NCBI GenBank assembly: GCA_001942415.1
Contig: MKJX01000178.1
Location: 1-64,000, forward strand
Origin: Pseudonocardia sp. CNS-139
GTDB lineage: Bacteria > Actinomycetota > Actinomycetes > Mycobacteriales > Pseudonocardiaceae
Length of the DNA: 64,000 nt
Direction: 5' to 3'
Below, piece by piece: positions 26,288 through 36,523 of the stretch. Position numbers and translations under genes: made by a program. The notes under the pieces were generated by a model. That model was not told where the DNA came from. It searched no databases and saw only the letters and a program-made list of their open reading frames with translations. Every line of letters starts with the position of its first letter. Within the stretch, counting starts at the first letter, position 1.

Positions 26288-27789
26288 GTGCTCACCATCC
26301 TCCAGTTCGACGCCGCCAGCGCCTCGGTGCTGGACCGGCTGTTCGCCGCCGGCCGGCTCCCGACGCTCGCCGGGCTGCGCGAGCGTGGCGTGTGGCGTCC
26401 GCTCGACGCCCCGGCCACGCAGTTCGCCGCGGGCGCCCAGCACTCGCTCTACAGCGGCGTGGAGCTCGGCGAGCACGGGCTCTTCTACCCGTTCCAGTGG
26501 TCGGCGGGCGAGCAGCGCGTCCGGTACATGGGCGAGCTCCCCGCGCCCGCGCGGTCTGGGAGCGGATCGGGCAGCGCACCCTCGCCGTCGACCCGTACGA
26601 GAGCCGGCCGCCCACCCAGGCCCCGCCCGGCGCGCTCGTGTGCGGGTGGCAGCTGCACGACCGGGTCGTGCTGCGCCAGTGGGCCGCGCCCGGCGACACG
26701 CACGCCCGCCTGGAGCGCCTGTTCGGCCCGCCGCAGCCCGTCGACGAGGTGTTCGGCCGGCACACCGTGCCCGAGATGCTCGGCCTGCGCCGGCGGCTGC
26801 TCGGCGCGCCCGGCCGCGTCGCCGACGCCGCCACCCTCCTGCTCGCCGAGCAGCGGTTCGACCTCGCCTGGCTGACGTTCTGCGCGGCGCACGTCGCCGG
26901 ACACCAGTTCTGGGACCTCTCCCAGCTCGACCCCGCCGGCCTCGACTCCTCCGCGCAGCGCGTGCTCGGCAGCACGCTGGAGGACGTCTACGTCGCCGTC
27001 GACGCCGCGATCGGGCGGATCGTCGCGAGCCTGCCCGAGGACGCCGACCTCATGGTCGTCTCACCGGTCGGCATGGAGATCAACACCAGCCGCGCCGACA
27101 TGCTCCCCGAGATGCTGCGCGCGATCGTCGACCCGCAGCCCGACCGCGAGGCGGCCCCGTCGCGCAGCCCGATCTGGCGGCTGCGCGCCGCCGTGCCGAG
27201 CGGGCTGCGCGCGAAGGTGGCCTCCGCGCTGCCCGAACGGGTCGCGCTCGACCTGACCTCCCGGCTGGAGACGCGCGGCTTCGACTGGGCCACCACCCGC
27301 GCCTTCGCCCACCCCGCCGAGAACCAGGGCTACGTCCGGCTCAACCTGCGCGGCCGCGAGCGCGACGGGATCGTCGCCCCCGAGGACGCGAAGGAGCTGA
27401 TGGAGGAGATCGCCGCCGGCATCCTCACCTTCACCGACCTCGACGGCGCCCCGTGCGTCCGGTCGGTCGACCGCGTGGCCGACCTGTTCGGCACCGGCGA
27501 CCGCGCCCACCAGCTCCCCGACCTCATCGTCAAGTGGGTCGACACCCCCGCCACCACCGTCCGCGGCGTGAAGTCGGAGCGGTACGGCACCGTCATGCGG
27601 CAGGGCGTCGGCAGCGGGCGTTCCGGCAACCACACCGAGGGCGACGCGTGGGCGCTGGTCGTCCCCGGCGCCGCGAAGCACGCCGACCCCACCCGCCCCG
27701 CGCAGCTGGAGGACGTCGCCGCGACGGCGGCCGCACTGGCCGGCGCCGACATGACCGGCATGTCCGGCCGGCCGCTGCTCCGGCACTAG
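26288..27789 (+). CDS. Alkaline-phosphatase-superfamily phosphodiesterase/phosphotransferase (one apparent frameshift)
   Basis: About 500 residues. The start TILQFDAASASVLDRLFAAG has an Asp in the metal-binding position and is typical of the type I phosphodiesterase/nucleotide-pyrophosphatase superfamily. DLMVVSPVGMEI is the region that normally holds a metal-binding Asp-His, and SGNHTEGDAWALV with a His comes near the end. No signal peptide is visible. One base is lost near 26556. The enzyme probably hydrolyses or transfers a phosphate ester on a glycan, lipid or nucleotide sugar. Iron box B precedes it, and a 72-bp dyad element follows the stop codon. Confidence 0.75.
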
Positions 27790-27792
27790 CCC

Positions 27793-27864
27793 GACCGCAC
27801 ACACCTCCCGGCCTCCGCACACATGTCCTGACCTGTGTGCGGAGGCCGCGAGGTGTGTGCCGTC
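27793..27864. repeat. 72-bp double-dyad element, copy 1
   Basis: The outer arms GACCGCACACACCTC and GAGGTGTGTGCCGTC pair at 14 of 15 positions. The inner arms GGCCTCCGCACACA (27810-27823) and TGTGTGCGGAGGCC (27834-27847) pair perfectly. A second copy of identical length (65 of 72 bases the same) is at 41773-41844. Here it lies between convergent stop codons, overlapping one by 2 bases, so it can act as a terminator for both. Confidence 0.85.
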
Positions 27865-28758
27865 ACCTCGACGCCGCGCGGACCTCGTCCAGGGCCTCCA
27901 TCACCGCTACTCCGTCCACCGCGCGGGCCAGGGCCGGCTGCGGTTCGCCGCGGACCGCCGCGGCGAACGCCTCCAGCTGGGCCGTGAGGGACGCCTCCAG
28001 GGGGTGCGGGCCGGGGTTCAGCCGGCCCATGACGGCCGCGACCAGGCCGCCCTTGCGGGTGCGGCCGAGGAGCCGGCCGTCGCGGTGGCGGACCTCGGTC
28101 AGCTCACGGTGGGGCAGGTTGGTCGAGCACCGGATCCGGGCCCGCGCCGGGCCCATGACCAGGTCGAACTCGGCGTGCTCGGGGGTGACCGTGACCCGCC
28201 GGACGTCGGTGACGTCGGCGCGGGTGATCCAGCGGGCGAGGTCGACCAGGTGCGGCCCGAGGTCGAGCAGGGCGTCGTCGACCGCGGAGTGGGCGCCCCA
28301 GCCGGCCCGCCGGTAGCCGATCTCCAGGATCACGCCGACCTCCTCCCCCGGCGGCGTCGACGCCCGCAGCCGCCCCACACCGGGCTCGAAGCGCCGGTTG
28401 AAGCCCACCCACGGGGCCGGGGTGAGCGCGGCCAGCTCGGCGGCGCCCGCGGCGTCGGGGGCGGGCGGCTTCTCGACGAGCGCCGGCACGCCCGCGTCCG
28501 CCGCCAGGTGCGCGTCGGCGAGGTGCGCGGTGACGGGCGTCGCGAGCACGAGGGCGTCGACGCCGGCCCCCGCCAGCAGCGCGGCGCGTCCGGGAACGTC
28601 TCCGGCCCGCCCGCGAGCGCGGCGACGTGGGCGCGCCGCGCCGGGTCCGGCTCCGCGACGGCGACGAGCCGCACGCCGCGCGCGTCGCGGAACGCCGGGA
28701 CGTACCCCAGCTCGGCCAGCCGCCCGCAGCCGACGAGCCCGATCCGCAGGTCAGCCAC
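27863..28758 (-). CDS. Gfo/Idh/MocA-family NAD(P)-dependent oxidoreductase (one apparent frameshift)
   Basis: About 298 residues. The NAD-binding motif is RIGLVGCGRLAELGYVPAF. The conserved Glu-Lys-Pro (VPALVEKPP) follows, and the catalytic His region is DLGPHLVDLARWI. One base is missing near 28588. These enzymes oxidise or reduce sugars and inositols, often making nucleotide-sugar precursors. Its start overlaps the end of the adjacent glycosyltransferase by 8 bases, so the two are one minus-strand operon under iron box C. Confidence 0.85.
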
Positions 28759-29661
28759 GGGAGCGCCGCCGCTCGGCCACGTAGCTCGCCACGCCCACCG
28801 GCACGGACGCGACCGCGGTGAGGTGGTGCACGGCGTGCAGCCCGACCCCCACCACGGCCTCGGCGGGCCCGCGACGGCGGGCGAGCAGCGCGTAGAAGTC
28901 GCGGTTGAGCCCGAGCAGGGTCAGCAGCGCCGCCCCGGCGACGGCGGGCCGGCGGGCCAGCAGGGCCAGCACGCCGAGCGCGCACGCGGCGGCGCTGACG
29001 CGGTGCCGCCAGCCCAGGTTGAGCGCGGTGGAGCCCTGCCCGGAGCGCAGCTGCATCGCGACCCACGGCACGCCCCGGCGCGCGAAGTCGGTGACGACCA
29101 TCGAGCGCAGCGTCCACGCCTTGAGGTGGGTGCCCTGGACGGCCGGGTCGAGCACGATCCGCGCGCCACCGCGGGCCAGGCGCATGCCGAGGTCGATGTC
29201 CTCCACGGACGGGTGCGGGAACCGCTTCCCGTCGAACCCGCCCGCGGCCAGGAACGCCTCCCGCCGCACGGCGCCCAGCCCCGACCAGAACGTCCCCGCG
29301 GGACCGCCGGCGCCTGGTGGACGTGGTGGTGCAGCAGGTTGCGGAAGGCCGCGACGGTGCCGCCGGACTGGACGTCGTCGTAGGAGCCGAAGAGCGCGGT
29401 CAGGTCCGGCTCGGCCTCGAACGCGGCCTTGATCCGGGTGAGCGCGTCGGCGTGCACCTCGACGTCGGCGTCGACGAAGACGAGCACGTCACCGGTGGCG
29501 CGGCGGGCGCCGGTGTTGCGGGCGTCGCCGGCGGAGAGGTGGGCGGGACCGTCGACGAGCACGACCTCGTCGACGTCGCGCGCGCGGTCGAGCGCGGCCA
29601 GGCACCGGGGCAGCGTCGCGGGGCGGTCGGTCGCCGGCACGACCACGGAGAGGGTGGGCAT
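28751..29661 (-). CDS. Glycosyltransferase family 2 with C-terminal membrane region (one apparent frameshift)
   Basis: About 303 residues. LSVVVPATDRPATLPRCLAAL, then LVFVDADVEVH with the DXD site, and SVEDIDLGMRLA (the ED motif). The C-terminal third has hydrophobic segments (ACALGVLALLARRPAVAGAALL), so the protein is membrane-associated. One base is missing near 29310 (expected Ala-Gly-Gly-Pro-Ala-Gly-Thr-Phe). Family members transfer a sugar to polyprenyl phosphate or to a growing glycan. It is first in an operon with the oxidoreductase and starts 20 bases from iron box C. Confidence 0.85.
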
Positions 29662-29680
29662 CGCGGCGGACCCTAACAAC

Positions 29681-29699
29681 CGAGCTTTGGCTTACCTCA
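29681..29699 (-). promoter_or_regulatory. IdeR-like iron box C
   Basis: CGAGCTTTGGCTTACCTCA (plus-strand reading) matches the IdeR consensus at 13 of 19 positions, with the inner GGCT-ACCT conserved. It ends 20 bases upstream of the glycosyltransferase ATG at 29661 and contains the TAA stop codon of the membrane-protein gene. Confidence 0.42.
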
Positions 29700-31095
29700 G
29701 TGACGTCCCACACTGCTGCGCATAGGCCGCCCAGCGGTCGTTGCGGGCGACGAGCGTCGCCTCGGCCGGCGGCAACGTGGCGAGCCGCCGGTCGAGCGTG
29801 GTGCCGGCCTGCGCGAGCGTGAGGCCGGGGCCGTTGTCGAGGGAGTGCCGCACCCGTGCGAGCGGCACGTCCAGCTTCCAGGCCAGCGCCGGCCGGAACT
29901 CGACGGCCGGGCGTGCGAGGTCCAGGGCCAGCCCGCCGCAGGCCGGCATCCGGTCGCGGCCGCCGAGCACGGCGACCATGCGGTCGAGGTCGGCCTCGTA
30001 CGCGGCACGGTGGCCGGCCGCGGCGACCTGCGCCGGGAGCCACCCGACACGCGGGAGCGCCGCGGGCACGGCCGCCGCCACCAGCACGAGCGCGACGGCC
30101 ACCCGGGCCACGACCGGCCGGGGAAGCGCCGCGGCCCAGCCCACCGCGACCCCGGCGAGCAGGCACAGCACCGCGGAGACCGGGGCGAGGAACCGGCCCA
30201 GCGCCGCGTAGCCGAGCCACCCGGCCATCACGACGACCTCGGCCGTCCAGACGAACGCGGCCGCGGCCAGCACCGGCGGGCCCGGCAGCCGCCGGTGCGC
30301 CGCCCACACCAGCCCGGCGGCCGCGGCCACCCACACCGGCAGGATCACCGCGACGGCGACGTTGTCCAGCGCGAGCACCAGCCGGGAGACCGTGGAGCCG
30401 TCCAGCACCTGCGCGACGCCCGCGCCGCCGAGCGCGTCGCCGGAGACGAGCCGGTCGCCGCCGAACCACAGCACCGGGACGGCCGCGAGCACGATCGCCG
30501 CCTGCCACCACCGCCGCGGCTCCCGCACGACCGTCCACCCGGCGTAGAGCAGCAGCAGCGGCCAGACCTCTGGCCGGGTGAGCCCGGCCGCGCCGAGCAG
30601 CACGAGCGCCTGCCCGGGCCGGCCGGCGAGGTGCCGGTCCGCGGCCCACAGCGCCAGCGCGACGGTGACCGGCTCGATGTTGCCCTGCAGCAGGTGCCGC
30701 AGCCAGCGCGACTCCGCGTCCGGCGTCAGCAGGAACGCCCCGACGGCCACCGCACCCGCGAGCGGCCCGGCGTAGCGCGCGGCCAGCCGGAAGAGCAGCA
30801 CCAGCCCGAAGAGCCCGACGGCGCGCGCGAGCACCAGCCACAGCTGCGGCGCCGCGTCCCCGAAGAGCGCCAGCACCGGCGTGACCAGCACGGGCAGCGG
30901 CTTCCACGCGATCGTCCCGTCCGAGACGGGCAGGCCGCGGGTCGCCTCCCGCCCCCACAGCACCCAGACCCACGGGTCGTAGCCGAGAAAGGCCGGCACG
31001 GCGAGCGACGCCCATGCGGCGGCGAAGCACGCAACCAAGGCGACGCACAGAGGCCGCCCCCGAACCGCTTTCCAGGCGTTCGGTGGGGCGCTCAC
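29692..31095 (-). CDS. Polytopic membrane protein, probable GT-C-type glycosyltransferase
   Basis: A 467-residue protein in one frame with about 11 membrane segments. After the first helix comes [19 protein letters not shown], with an Asp in the first extracytoplasmic loop where GT-C enzymes have their catalytic acid; [32 protein letters not shown] follows, and a soluble C-terminal tail of about 120 residues. GT-C enzymes use polyprenyl-phosphate sugars on the outer face. I infer this role from topology and neighbours; no specific family was recognised. GTG 31095 overlaps the stop codon of the iron-transporter ATPase by 4 bases, so it is translated from the iron-import transcript. Confidence 0.65.
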   Translation of the reverse strand: MSAPPNAWKAVRGRPLCVALVACFAAAWASLAVPAFLGYDPWVWVLWGREATRGLPVSDGTIAWKPLPVLVTPVLALFGDAAPQLWLVLARAVGLFGLVLLFRLAARYAGPLAGAVAVGAFLLTPDAESRWLRHLLQGNIEPVTVALALWAADRHLAGRPGQALVLLGAAGLTRPEVWPLLLLYAGWTVVREPRRWWQAAIVLAAVPVLWFGGDRLVSGDALGGAGVAQVLDGSTVSRLVLALDNVAVAVILPVWVAAAAGLVWAAHRRLPGPPVLAAAAFVWTAEVVVMAGWLGYAALGRFLAPVSAVLCLLAGVAVGWAAALPRPVVARVAVALVLVAAAVPAALPRVGWLPAQVAAAGHRAAYEADLDRMVAVLGGRDRMPACGGLALDLARPAVEFRPALAWKLDVPLARVRHSLDNGPGLTLAQAGTTLDRRLATLPPAEATLVARNDRWAAYAQQCGTSLR

Positions 31096-32121
31096 CCCGT
31101 CGTGGTGGGGAGGACGATCGGCTCGCCCGTCACGCGGACGTGCACCGCCTCCCCCACCTCCCAGCGCGGCAGGCCCGGCGCGCGGCTGCGCAGCCGGGAG
31201 CCGCCGGGCAGCTCCACCCAGACGAGCTGGTCGGACCCGTGGTAGGTCCGCCGGACGATCCGCGCGGCGACGCCGTCCCCGGCCGCCGCGATCGCGACCC
31301 GCTCGGGACGCAGCAGCAGCTCGACGGCCCCGGCGTGCCCGGCCGCGGGGAACCGGCCCAGCGCGCTGTCCACCACGCCGCCCGCGGCGGTGCCGGGCAC
31401 GGCGTCGGCGTCGCCGAGGAACTCCGCGACCCACCGGTTGGCCGGCCGGTCGTAGACGGCCTCCGGGGCGCCGGCCTGCTCGACCCGCCCGTCGCGCATC
31501 ACGGCGACGACGTCGGCGAGCGAGAGCGCCTCCTGCTGGTTGTGGGTGACGAGCAGGGCGCTCGCCCCGGCCGCGCGCAGCACCGACGCGACCTCGTCGC
31601 GCAGCCCCGCGCGCAGGCCCTCGTCGAGCGCGGCGAACGGCTCGTCGAGCAGCACGACGTCCGGGTCGGGGGCCAGCGCCCGGGCCAGCGCGACCCGCTG
31701 CCGCTCGCCGCCGGAGAGCTCGTGCGGGTACGCGCGCCCGCGTGCGCCGAGCCCGACCATCTCCAGCAGCTCCTCCGCGCGGCCCGGCCGCGGCCGCCCG
31801 AACGCGAGGTTGGCGGCCACCGTCAGGTGCGGGAAGAGCGCGCCGTCCTGGAAGACCATGCCGATCCGGCGCTTGTCCGGCTCCTCCCAGCGCCGGGCCC
31901 GCGACCGTGCGCCCGCCGATCCGCACCGTGCCCGCGTCCGGCACCTCGAAGCCCGCGACGAGCCGCAGCAACGTGGTCTTGCCCGAGCCGCTGGGCCCCA
32001 CGAGCGCGACGAGAGCGCCCTTGGGCACCTGGAGGTCGGCCCCGTCGACGGCACGTTTGGCGCCGTACGACTTCGTCACGGCCGTGGCGTCGATCGCCGG
32101 ATCGACCTCGGCCGCAATCAT
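31092..32121 (-). CDS. fbpC: Fe(III) ABC transporter ATP-binding protein (FbpC-like, one apparent frameshift)
   Basis: About 343 residues. Walker A is GPSGSGKTT, the Q-loop [13 protein letters not shown], the signature [15 protein letters not shown], Walker [15 protein letters not shown] and the H-loop [11 protein letters not shown]-terminal TOBE domain follows ([24 protein letters not shown]). This is the CUT/FbpC/PotA subfamily. One base is missing near 31900. ATG 32121 is preferred over a TTG at 32151 that lies inside the iron box. It diverges from the binding-protein gene and is the first gene of an operon with the membrane protein. Confidence 0.85.
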
Positions 32122-32143
32122 GGTTGAGCAGGCATCTTCATGG

Positions 32144-32162
32144 TTTGGCAACCCTAGCCTAG
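32144..32162. promoter_or_regulatory. IdeR-like iron box D between divergent iron-transport genes
   Basis: TTTGGCAACCCTAGCCTAG contains the palindrome-like CCTAGCCTAGG and matches the IdeR consensus at about 12-13 of 19 positions. TAGCCT (plus) and TAGGCT (minus) within or beside it are -10-like, so one bound repressor could stop both transcripts. It is nearly the same as box E. Confidence 0.65.
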
Positions 32163-32240
32163 GCTGCCCTGGCCCGGCGCCGTCTCAACCGCGGTGTACG
32201 TCCCCCCGTCCTGCACGTCCGCCTCGCCCCGGGAGGGTCC

Positions 32241-33347
32241 ATGGCCGCGTCGCTCCGCCGCCGCCTGCTGCTCGTGCTCGTCCCCGTCGTGCTCGTGGCG
32301 CTCGTCGTGACGATCGCGGTCGTCGCGCTGGGCGGCCCGGGCCCGGCCGACGAGGCACCCCCCGCGGCGGCGACGGGCCCGGCGGTCCCCGAGGTCGACA
32401 CGAACGGCATCCGGTACGCCGAGCGGCTCGTGGTCTACAACGGCCGCTCGCACTACGGCGACGAGCAGGTCTTCCGCGACTTCGAGGCGGCCACCGGCGT
32501 CGAGATCGAGCTGCGCGGCGGCACCGGCCCGGAGCTCTTCGAGCGGCTGCAGCGGGAGGGCACCGACACCCCCGCCGACGTGCTCGTCACGACCGACCTC
32601 GCGAACCTCTGGCGGGCCGAGGAGGCCGGGCTGCTGCAGGGCGTCACGAGCGCGACGCTGCGCGCCCAGGTGCCCGAGCAGCTCCACGAGCCCGACGGGC
32701 ACTGGTGGGCGCTCTCGACCCGGCTGCGCATCCCGGTCGTCTCCACCGAGCGGGTGCCCGCGGGGGCCGTCGACAGCTACGAGGACCTCGCCGACCCACA
32801 GTTCCGCGGCCGCACCTGCCTGCGCACGTCGAGCAACGAGTACAACCAGTCGTTCGTCGCCGACATGATCGCCAAGCGCGGTCCGGAGCAGACCGAGGCG
32901 CTGCTGCGCTCGTGGATGGCGAACGAGCCGGAGATCCTCGGCTCGGACGGCGAGATGCTCGCGGTGATGGCCGCCGGCGAGTGCGACCTCGGCCTCAGCA
33001 ACCACTACTACCTGGGCCGCGCGCTGGCCGAGAACCCGGACTTCCCCGTCGCCCCGGCGTGGCCGGACCAGAACGGCGCGGGCGCGCACGCCAACGTCTC
33101 GGGCGTCGGCGTGGTCACGGGCTCGGACGCGGTGCCGACCGCGGTCGCGCTGATGGAGTGGCTCACGTCGCCGCCGGCGCAGGCCCAGATCGTGGCGCGC
33201 AGCGAGTTCGCGGCGAACCCGCAGGTCCCGCCGTCGGAGCACATCCGGGACTGGGCGAACGTCAAGATCGACCCGATCGCCGTTCAGGAGGCCGGCCCGC
33301 TGCTCGACGACGCCATCGCGATGATGCTGAGCGTCGGGTGGAACTAG
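32241..33347 (+). CDS. fbpA: Fe(III) ABC transporter substrate-binding protein (FbpA/FutA-like)
   Basis: A 368-residue protein, intact. A signal/anchor (LLLVLVPVVLVALVVTIAVVAL) precedes the mature domain. LVVYNGRSHYGDEQVFRDFE is the usual first strand of iron(III)-binding periplasmic proteins. The paired tyrosines in SNHYYLGRALAEN match the conserved Tyr-Tyr that ligates ferric iron in FbpA/FutA. No lipobox Cys is present, so it may stay membrane-anchored through its N-terminal helix. The permease follows with a 10-base overlap. Confidence 0.88.
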   Translation: MAASLRRRLLLVLVPVVLVALVVTIAVVALGGPGPADEAPPAAATGPAVPEVDTNGIRYAERLVVYNGRSHYGDEQVFRDFEAATGVEIELRGGTGPELFERLQREGTDTPADVLVTTDLANLWRAEEAGLLQGVTSATLRAQVPEQLHEPDGHWWALSTRLRIPVVSTERVPAGAVDSYEDLADPQFRGRTCLRTSSNEYNQSFVADMIAKRGPEQTEALLRSWMANEPEILGSDGEMLAVMAAGECDLGLSNHYYLGRALAENPDFPVAPAWPDQNGAGAHANVSGVGVVTGSDAVPTAVALMEWLTSPPAQAQIVARSEFAANPQVPPSEHIRDWANVKIDPIAVQEAGPLLDDAIAMMLSVGWN

Positions 33348-34996
33348 GCACCGCCGCCCCGCGCCGCCCCCGCACGCCCGGCTGGGCGCTGGTCGGCGCG
33401 GCGGTCGCGCTCGGGGTGGCCGGGCCGCTGGTCGCGCTGCCGCTGAGCTTCTTCGCCGGCGGGGACGCACTGGCGGTCGTCGCCACCACGCTCCTGCCGC
33501 AGGCGTCGGGCGCAGCGTGCTGCTCGGCGTCGGCGTCGCCGTCGGCACGCTGGTGGTCGGCGGCGGGTCGCGCTGCTCGTGTCGTTCTACGACTTCCCGG
33601 GACGGCCCGGCTGGAGTGGGCGCTGGTGCTGCCGCTGGCGCTGCCGGCGTACGTGCTGGTGTTCGTGCTGGTCGGGCAGTTCGGGTACGCCGACCCGCTG
33701 CAGAGCAGCCTGTTCGGGGCCGGGCTGCAGCTGCCGGGCCTGCGCGGCCCGCTGGGCGCCATCGGCGCGCTGACGGCCGTGCTCTACCCGTACGTCTACC
33801 TGCTCGGGCGCAGCGCGTTCCTCGGGCAGTCCCGCCAGTCGCTGGAGGCGGCGCGCAGCCTCGGGCGCAGCTACGGGCGGGCCGTGTGGTCGGTCGCGCT
33901 GCCGCTGGCCCGGCCCGCGCTGGCGGCAGGCGCCGCGCTGGCCGTGATGGAGGCGCTCGCCGACTTCGGCGCGGTGAACCTGCTCGGCTACCAGACGCTG
34001 ACCGACGCGATCTACCGCGTCTGGTACGGCGCCTTCGACACCGCCGCCGCGCTGCAGCTCGCCGGGGTGCTCGTGGCGCTGGCGCTGCTCATGGTCGTGG
34101 CGGAGCGGGTGCTGCGCGGGCGGGCCCGCTACCACCAGGCGCTGGCCCGCGGCGACGCCGTGGTCCCGCGGCCGCTGCGGGGCTGGCGGGCCGGGCTGGC
34201 CACCGCGGTGCCGTCGCTGCTGCTCCTGCTGGTGTTCGGGTTCCCGGTCGGGCAGCTCGTGGCGTGGTCGGTCGAGACCGTGGTGACCGACCGGGTCAGC
34301 TCCGCGCTGGTGGAGTCGGCGCTCAGCACGCTGCTGCTCGCGGTGGCCGCCGCCGTCACGGCCGTCGTGACGTCCACCGCCGTCGCCTACGGGCAGCGCG
34401 TGGCGCCGTCCCGGCTCGGCACGGCGGCCGCGCGGCTGGCCTCGGTCGGCTACGCGGTGCCGGGCACGGTGATCGCCGTCGCGATCTACGTGCCGCTGGT
34501 GTGGTTCGACCGGCGGCTCATCGCCGCGGCCGACGCCTGGTTCGGCGTGGAGATCGGGCTGCTGTTCACCGGCACGGTGCTGGGGCTCGTCGGGGCGTAC
34601 GTCGTGCGGTTCCACGCGCAGGCGTACTTCTCGCTGGAGTCGCGGATGGGCCGCATCGAGCCCAACCTCGACGACGCCGCCCGCGCGCTCGGCGCCGACC
34701 GCACCCGCGTGCTCACCGACGTGCACCTGCCGCTGCTCTGGCCCGGGATCGTCACCGCCGCGCTGCTCGTGATGGTCGAGGTCGTGAAGGAGCTGCCGGC
34801 CACGGCGCTGCTGCGCCCGCTCGGCCGGGACACGCTCGCGATCATGACGTGGGAGGCCACGAAGGACTCCCGCTTCGACACGGCCGCGCTGCCCGCGCTG
34901 CTCATCGTGGCCGTGGGGCTGGTGCCGGTGATCGTGCTCGTGCGGCTGTGGCACGCCGACGGCCAGAAGGCCGTGGACGAGACGCTGCCCGACTAG
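33338..34996 (+). CDS. fbpB: Fe(III) ABC transporter double permease (FbpB-like, apparent frameshifts near the start)
   Basis: About 553 residues, two fused permease domains with about 12 helices. Each half has an EAA-type loop: LEAARSLGRSYGRAVWSVALP in the first half and LDDAARALGADRTRVLTDVHLP in the second half, which contact the ATPase. This is the FbpB/ThiP-type double permease. Bases are missing near 33507, 33568 and 33600. GTG 33338 overlaps the binding-protein gene. Together with the ATPase and binding protein it forms a full ferric-iron importer. Confidence 0.86.
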   Translation: MELGTAAPRRPRTPGWALVGAAVALGVAGPLVALPLSFFAGGDALAVVATTLLPQASGAACCSASASPSARWWSAAGRAARVVLRLPGTARLEWALVLPLALPAYVLVFVLVGQFGYADPLQSSLFGAGLQLPGLRGPLGAIGALTAVLYPYVYLLGRSAFLGQSRQSLEAARSLGRSYGRAVWSVALPLARPALAAGAALAVMEALADFGAVNLLGYQTLTDAIYRVWYGAFDTAAALQLAGVLVALALLMVVAERVLRGRARYHQALARGDAVVPRPLRGWRAGLATAVPSLLLLLVFGFPVGQLVAWSVETVVTDRVSSALVESALSTLLLAVAAAVTAVVTSTAVAYGQRVAPSRLGTAAARLASVGYAVPGTVIAVAIYVPLVWFDRRLIAAADAWFGVEIGLLFTGTVLGLVGAYVVRFHAQAYFSLESRMGRIEPNLDDAARALGADRTRVLTDVHLPLLWPGIVTAALLVMVEVVKELPATALLRPLGRDTLAIMTWEATKDSRFDTAALPALLIVAVGLVPVIVLVRLWHADGQKAVDETLPD

Positions 34997-34999
34997 CGC

Positions 35000-36483
35000 T
35001 CAGCGCCGGGGCACGATCGGTGCGCTGCGGCCCGTGCCGCCGGGCGCCCGGCCCTCCTCGTGGTAGTCGGCGTCGACGTTCACCGCCCACACGTCCTGCC
35101 CGCCGCGGCCGAGGATGGCGTCCACGGTGACCATGGCCGTCAGCATCGAGTGGTCCTGGTTGTTGTAGCGGTGCATCCCGTTGCGCCCCACCGGGTGCAC
35201 GTTGGGCACCTCGGCGGCCAGCCACTCCCGCAGCACGGCGACGTTGGCCGCGAAGCCCTCGTCGTAGACGGGTAGGCCTTCGGCATCCGCACCACGTACC
35301 CCGCCTGCACGTCCGACGGCTCGACCAGGCCGATCGCCGCCAGCTCGCGCCGGCCCAGCTCGACCAGCTCGGCGTCGGGCAGCTCCCACAGGTCGTCGCC
35401 CTCGAACACGAAGTACTCCAGGCCCAGGCAGGTGCCGCCGGGCCGGACCATCGCCTCCGACCACGCGCCGAAGTTCTGGATGCGGCCCAGCCGCACCTCC
35501 GGCGAGTGCACGTAGATCCAGTTGTCCGGGAACGCGCGCTCGTTCGGGACGACGAGCGCGACGGTCAGGAAGTCGCGGTGGCCCAGCGCGTCCGCCGCGG
35601 CGAGCACGGCGGGCGGCGGGGGCGGGTCCATGGCCCGCACCAGCTCCCCCAGCGGCATCGAGGAGACGACGTGCGTGGCCGGGTAACCGGTGACGGCCCC
35701 GTCGGCGGTGGTCTCGACGCGCACCGCGCGCCCGCCCTCCCGGCGGATGCGCGTGACCGGCCGGCCGAGCTCGACCTTGCAGCCCGCGGCCTGCACCAGC
35801 TCGCTGCAGCGCTCCCACATCATCCCGGGCCCCAGCAGCGGGTAGCGGAACCGCTCGATGAGCGAGACGATCTCGCCGTCGCGGCCCGGGAGGAGCGCGT
35901 TGCGGACGGCCCCGGCCAGCGACAGGTTCCGGATCCGCTGGGCCGCCCAGTCGGCCTGGATCTCGGTGGCCGGCACGCCCCAGACCTTCTCGTTGTAGCT
36001 CTTGAAGAAGTGCTGGTAGAGGCGGGTGCCGAAGCGCGCGGACACCCAGCCCTCCAGGTGCGACTGGTCCTTGGGCGGGCGGAGCTGCGCCCACAGGTAC
36101 GACAGCACGCACCGGGCCGCCTCGACCACGCCGAGGTTGCGCAGCGCGCCTGCCGGGCGCAGCGGGTAGTCGTAGAACTTGCCGCCGTAGAGGATGCGGC
36201 TGCGCCGCGGCCGCACGAGGAACTCGTCGGGCCCGAGCACGTCGTGCCACATCCGCTCGACGCGCGGCACCTTCGTGAAGAACCGGTGGCCACCGATGTC
36301 GAAGCGCCAGCCCTCGCGCTCGACGGTGCGGCTGATCCCGCCGACCACGCCGTCGGCCTCCAGCACCGTGGCGGCGATCCCGGCCGCTGCCAGCTCGTAC
36401 GCGGCCGTCAGGCCGGCGGGACCGGCACCGATGATCACGACGTCGCCGGCGGCGTCCGGGGCGTCCGGCTGGGGAGCGGACAT
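35000..36483 (-). CDS. FAD-dependent oxidoreductase, amine-oxidase/UDP-galactopyranose-mutase-like (one apparent frameshift)
   Basis: About 495 residues. The FAD motif is VVIIGAGPAGLTAAYELAAAG. GGISRTV then RFDIGGHRFFTKVPRVERMW is characteristic of UDP-galactopyranose-mutase-like and protoporphyrinogen-oxidase-like flavoproteins of glycan clusters. KSYNEKVWGVPATEIQADWA and LGLEYFVFEGDDLW follow; the end is NGMHRYNNQDHSMLTAM, typical of this group. One base is missing near 35277. It may interconvert or oxidise a nucleotide or lipid-linked sugar. It lies 40 bases downstream of the decarboxylase-like gene in the same operon. Confidence 0.8.
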
Positions 36484-36523
36484 GGCTGACCTGCCTCGCG
36501 GGGAAGGAGTCGGGGAGCGGGCG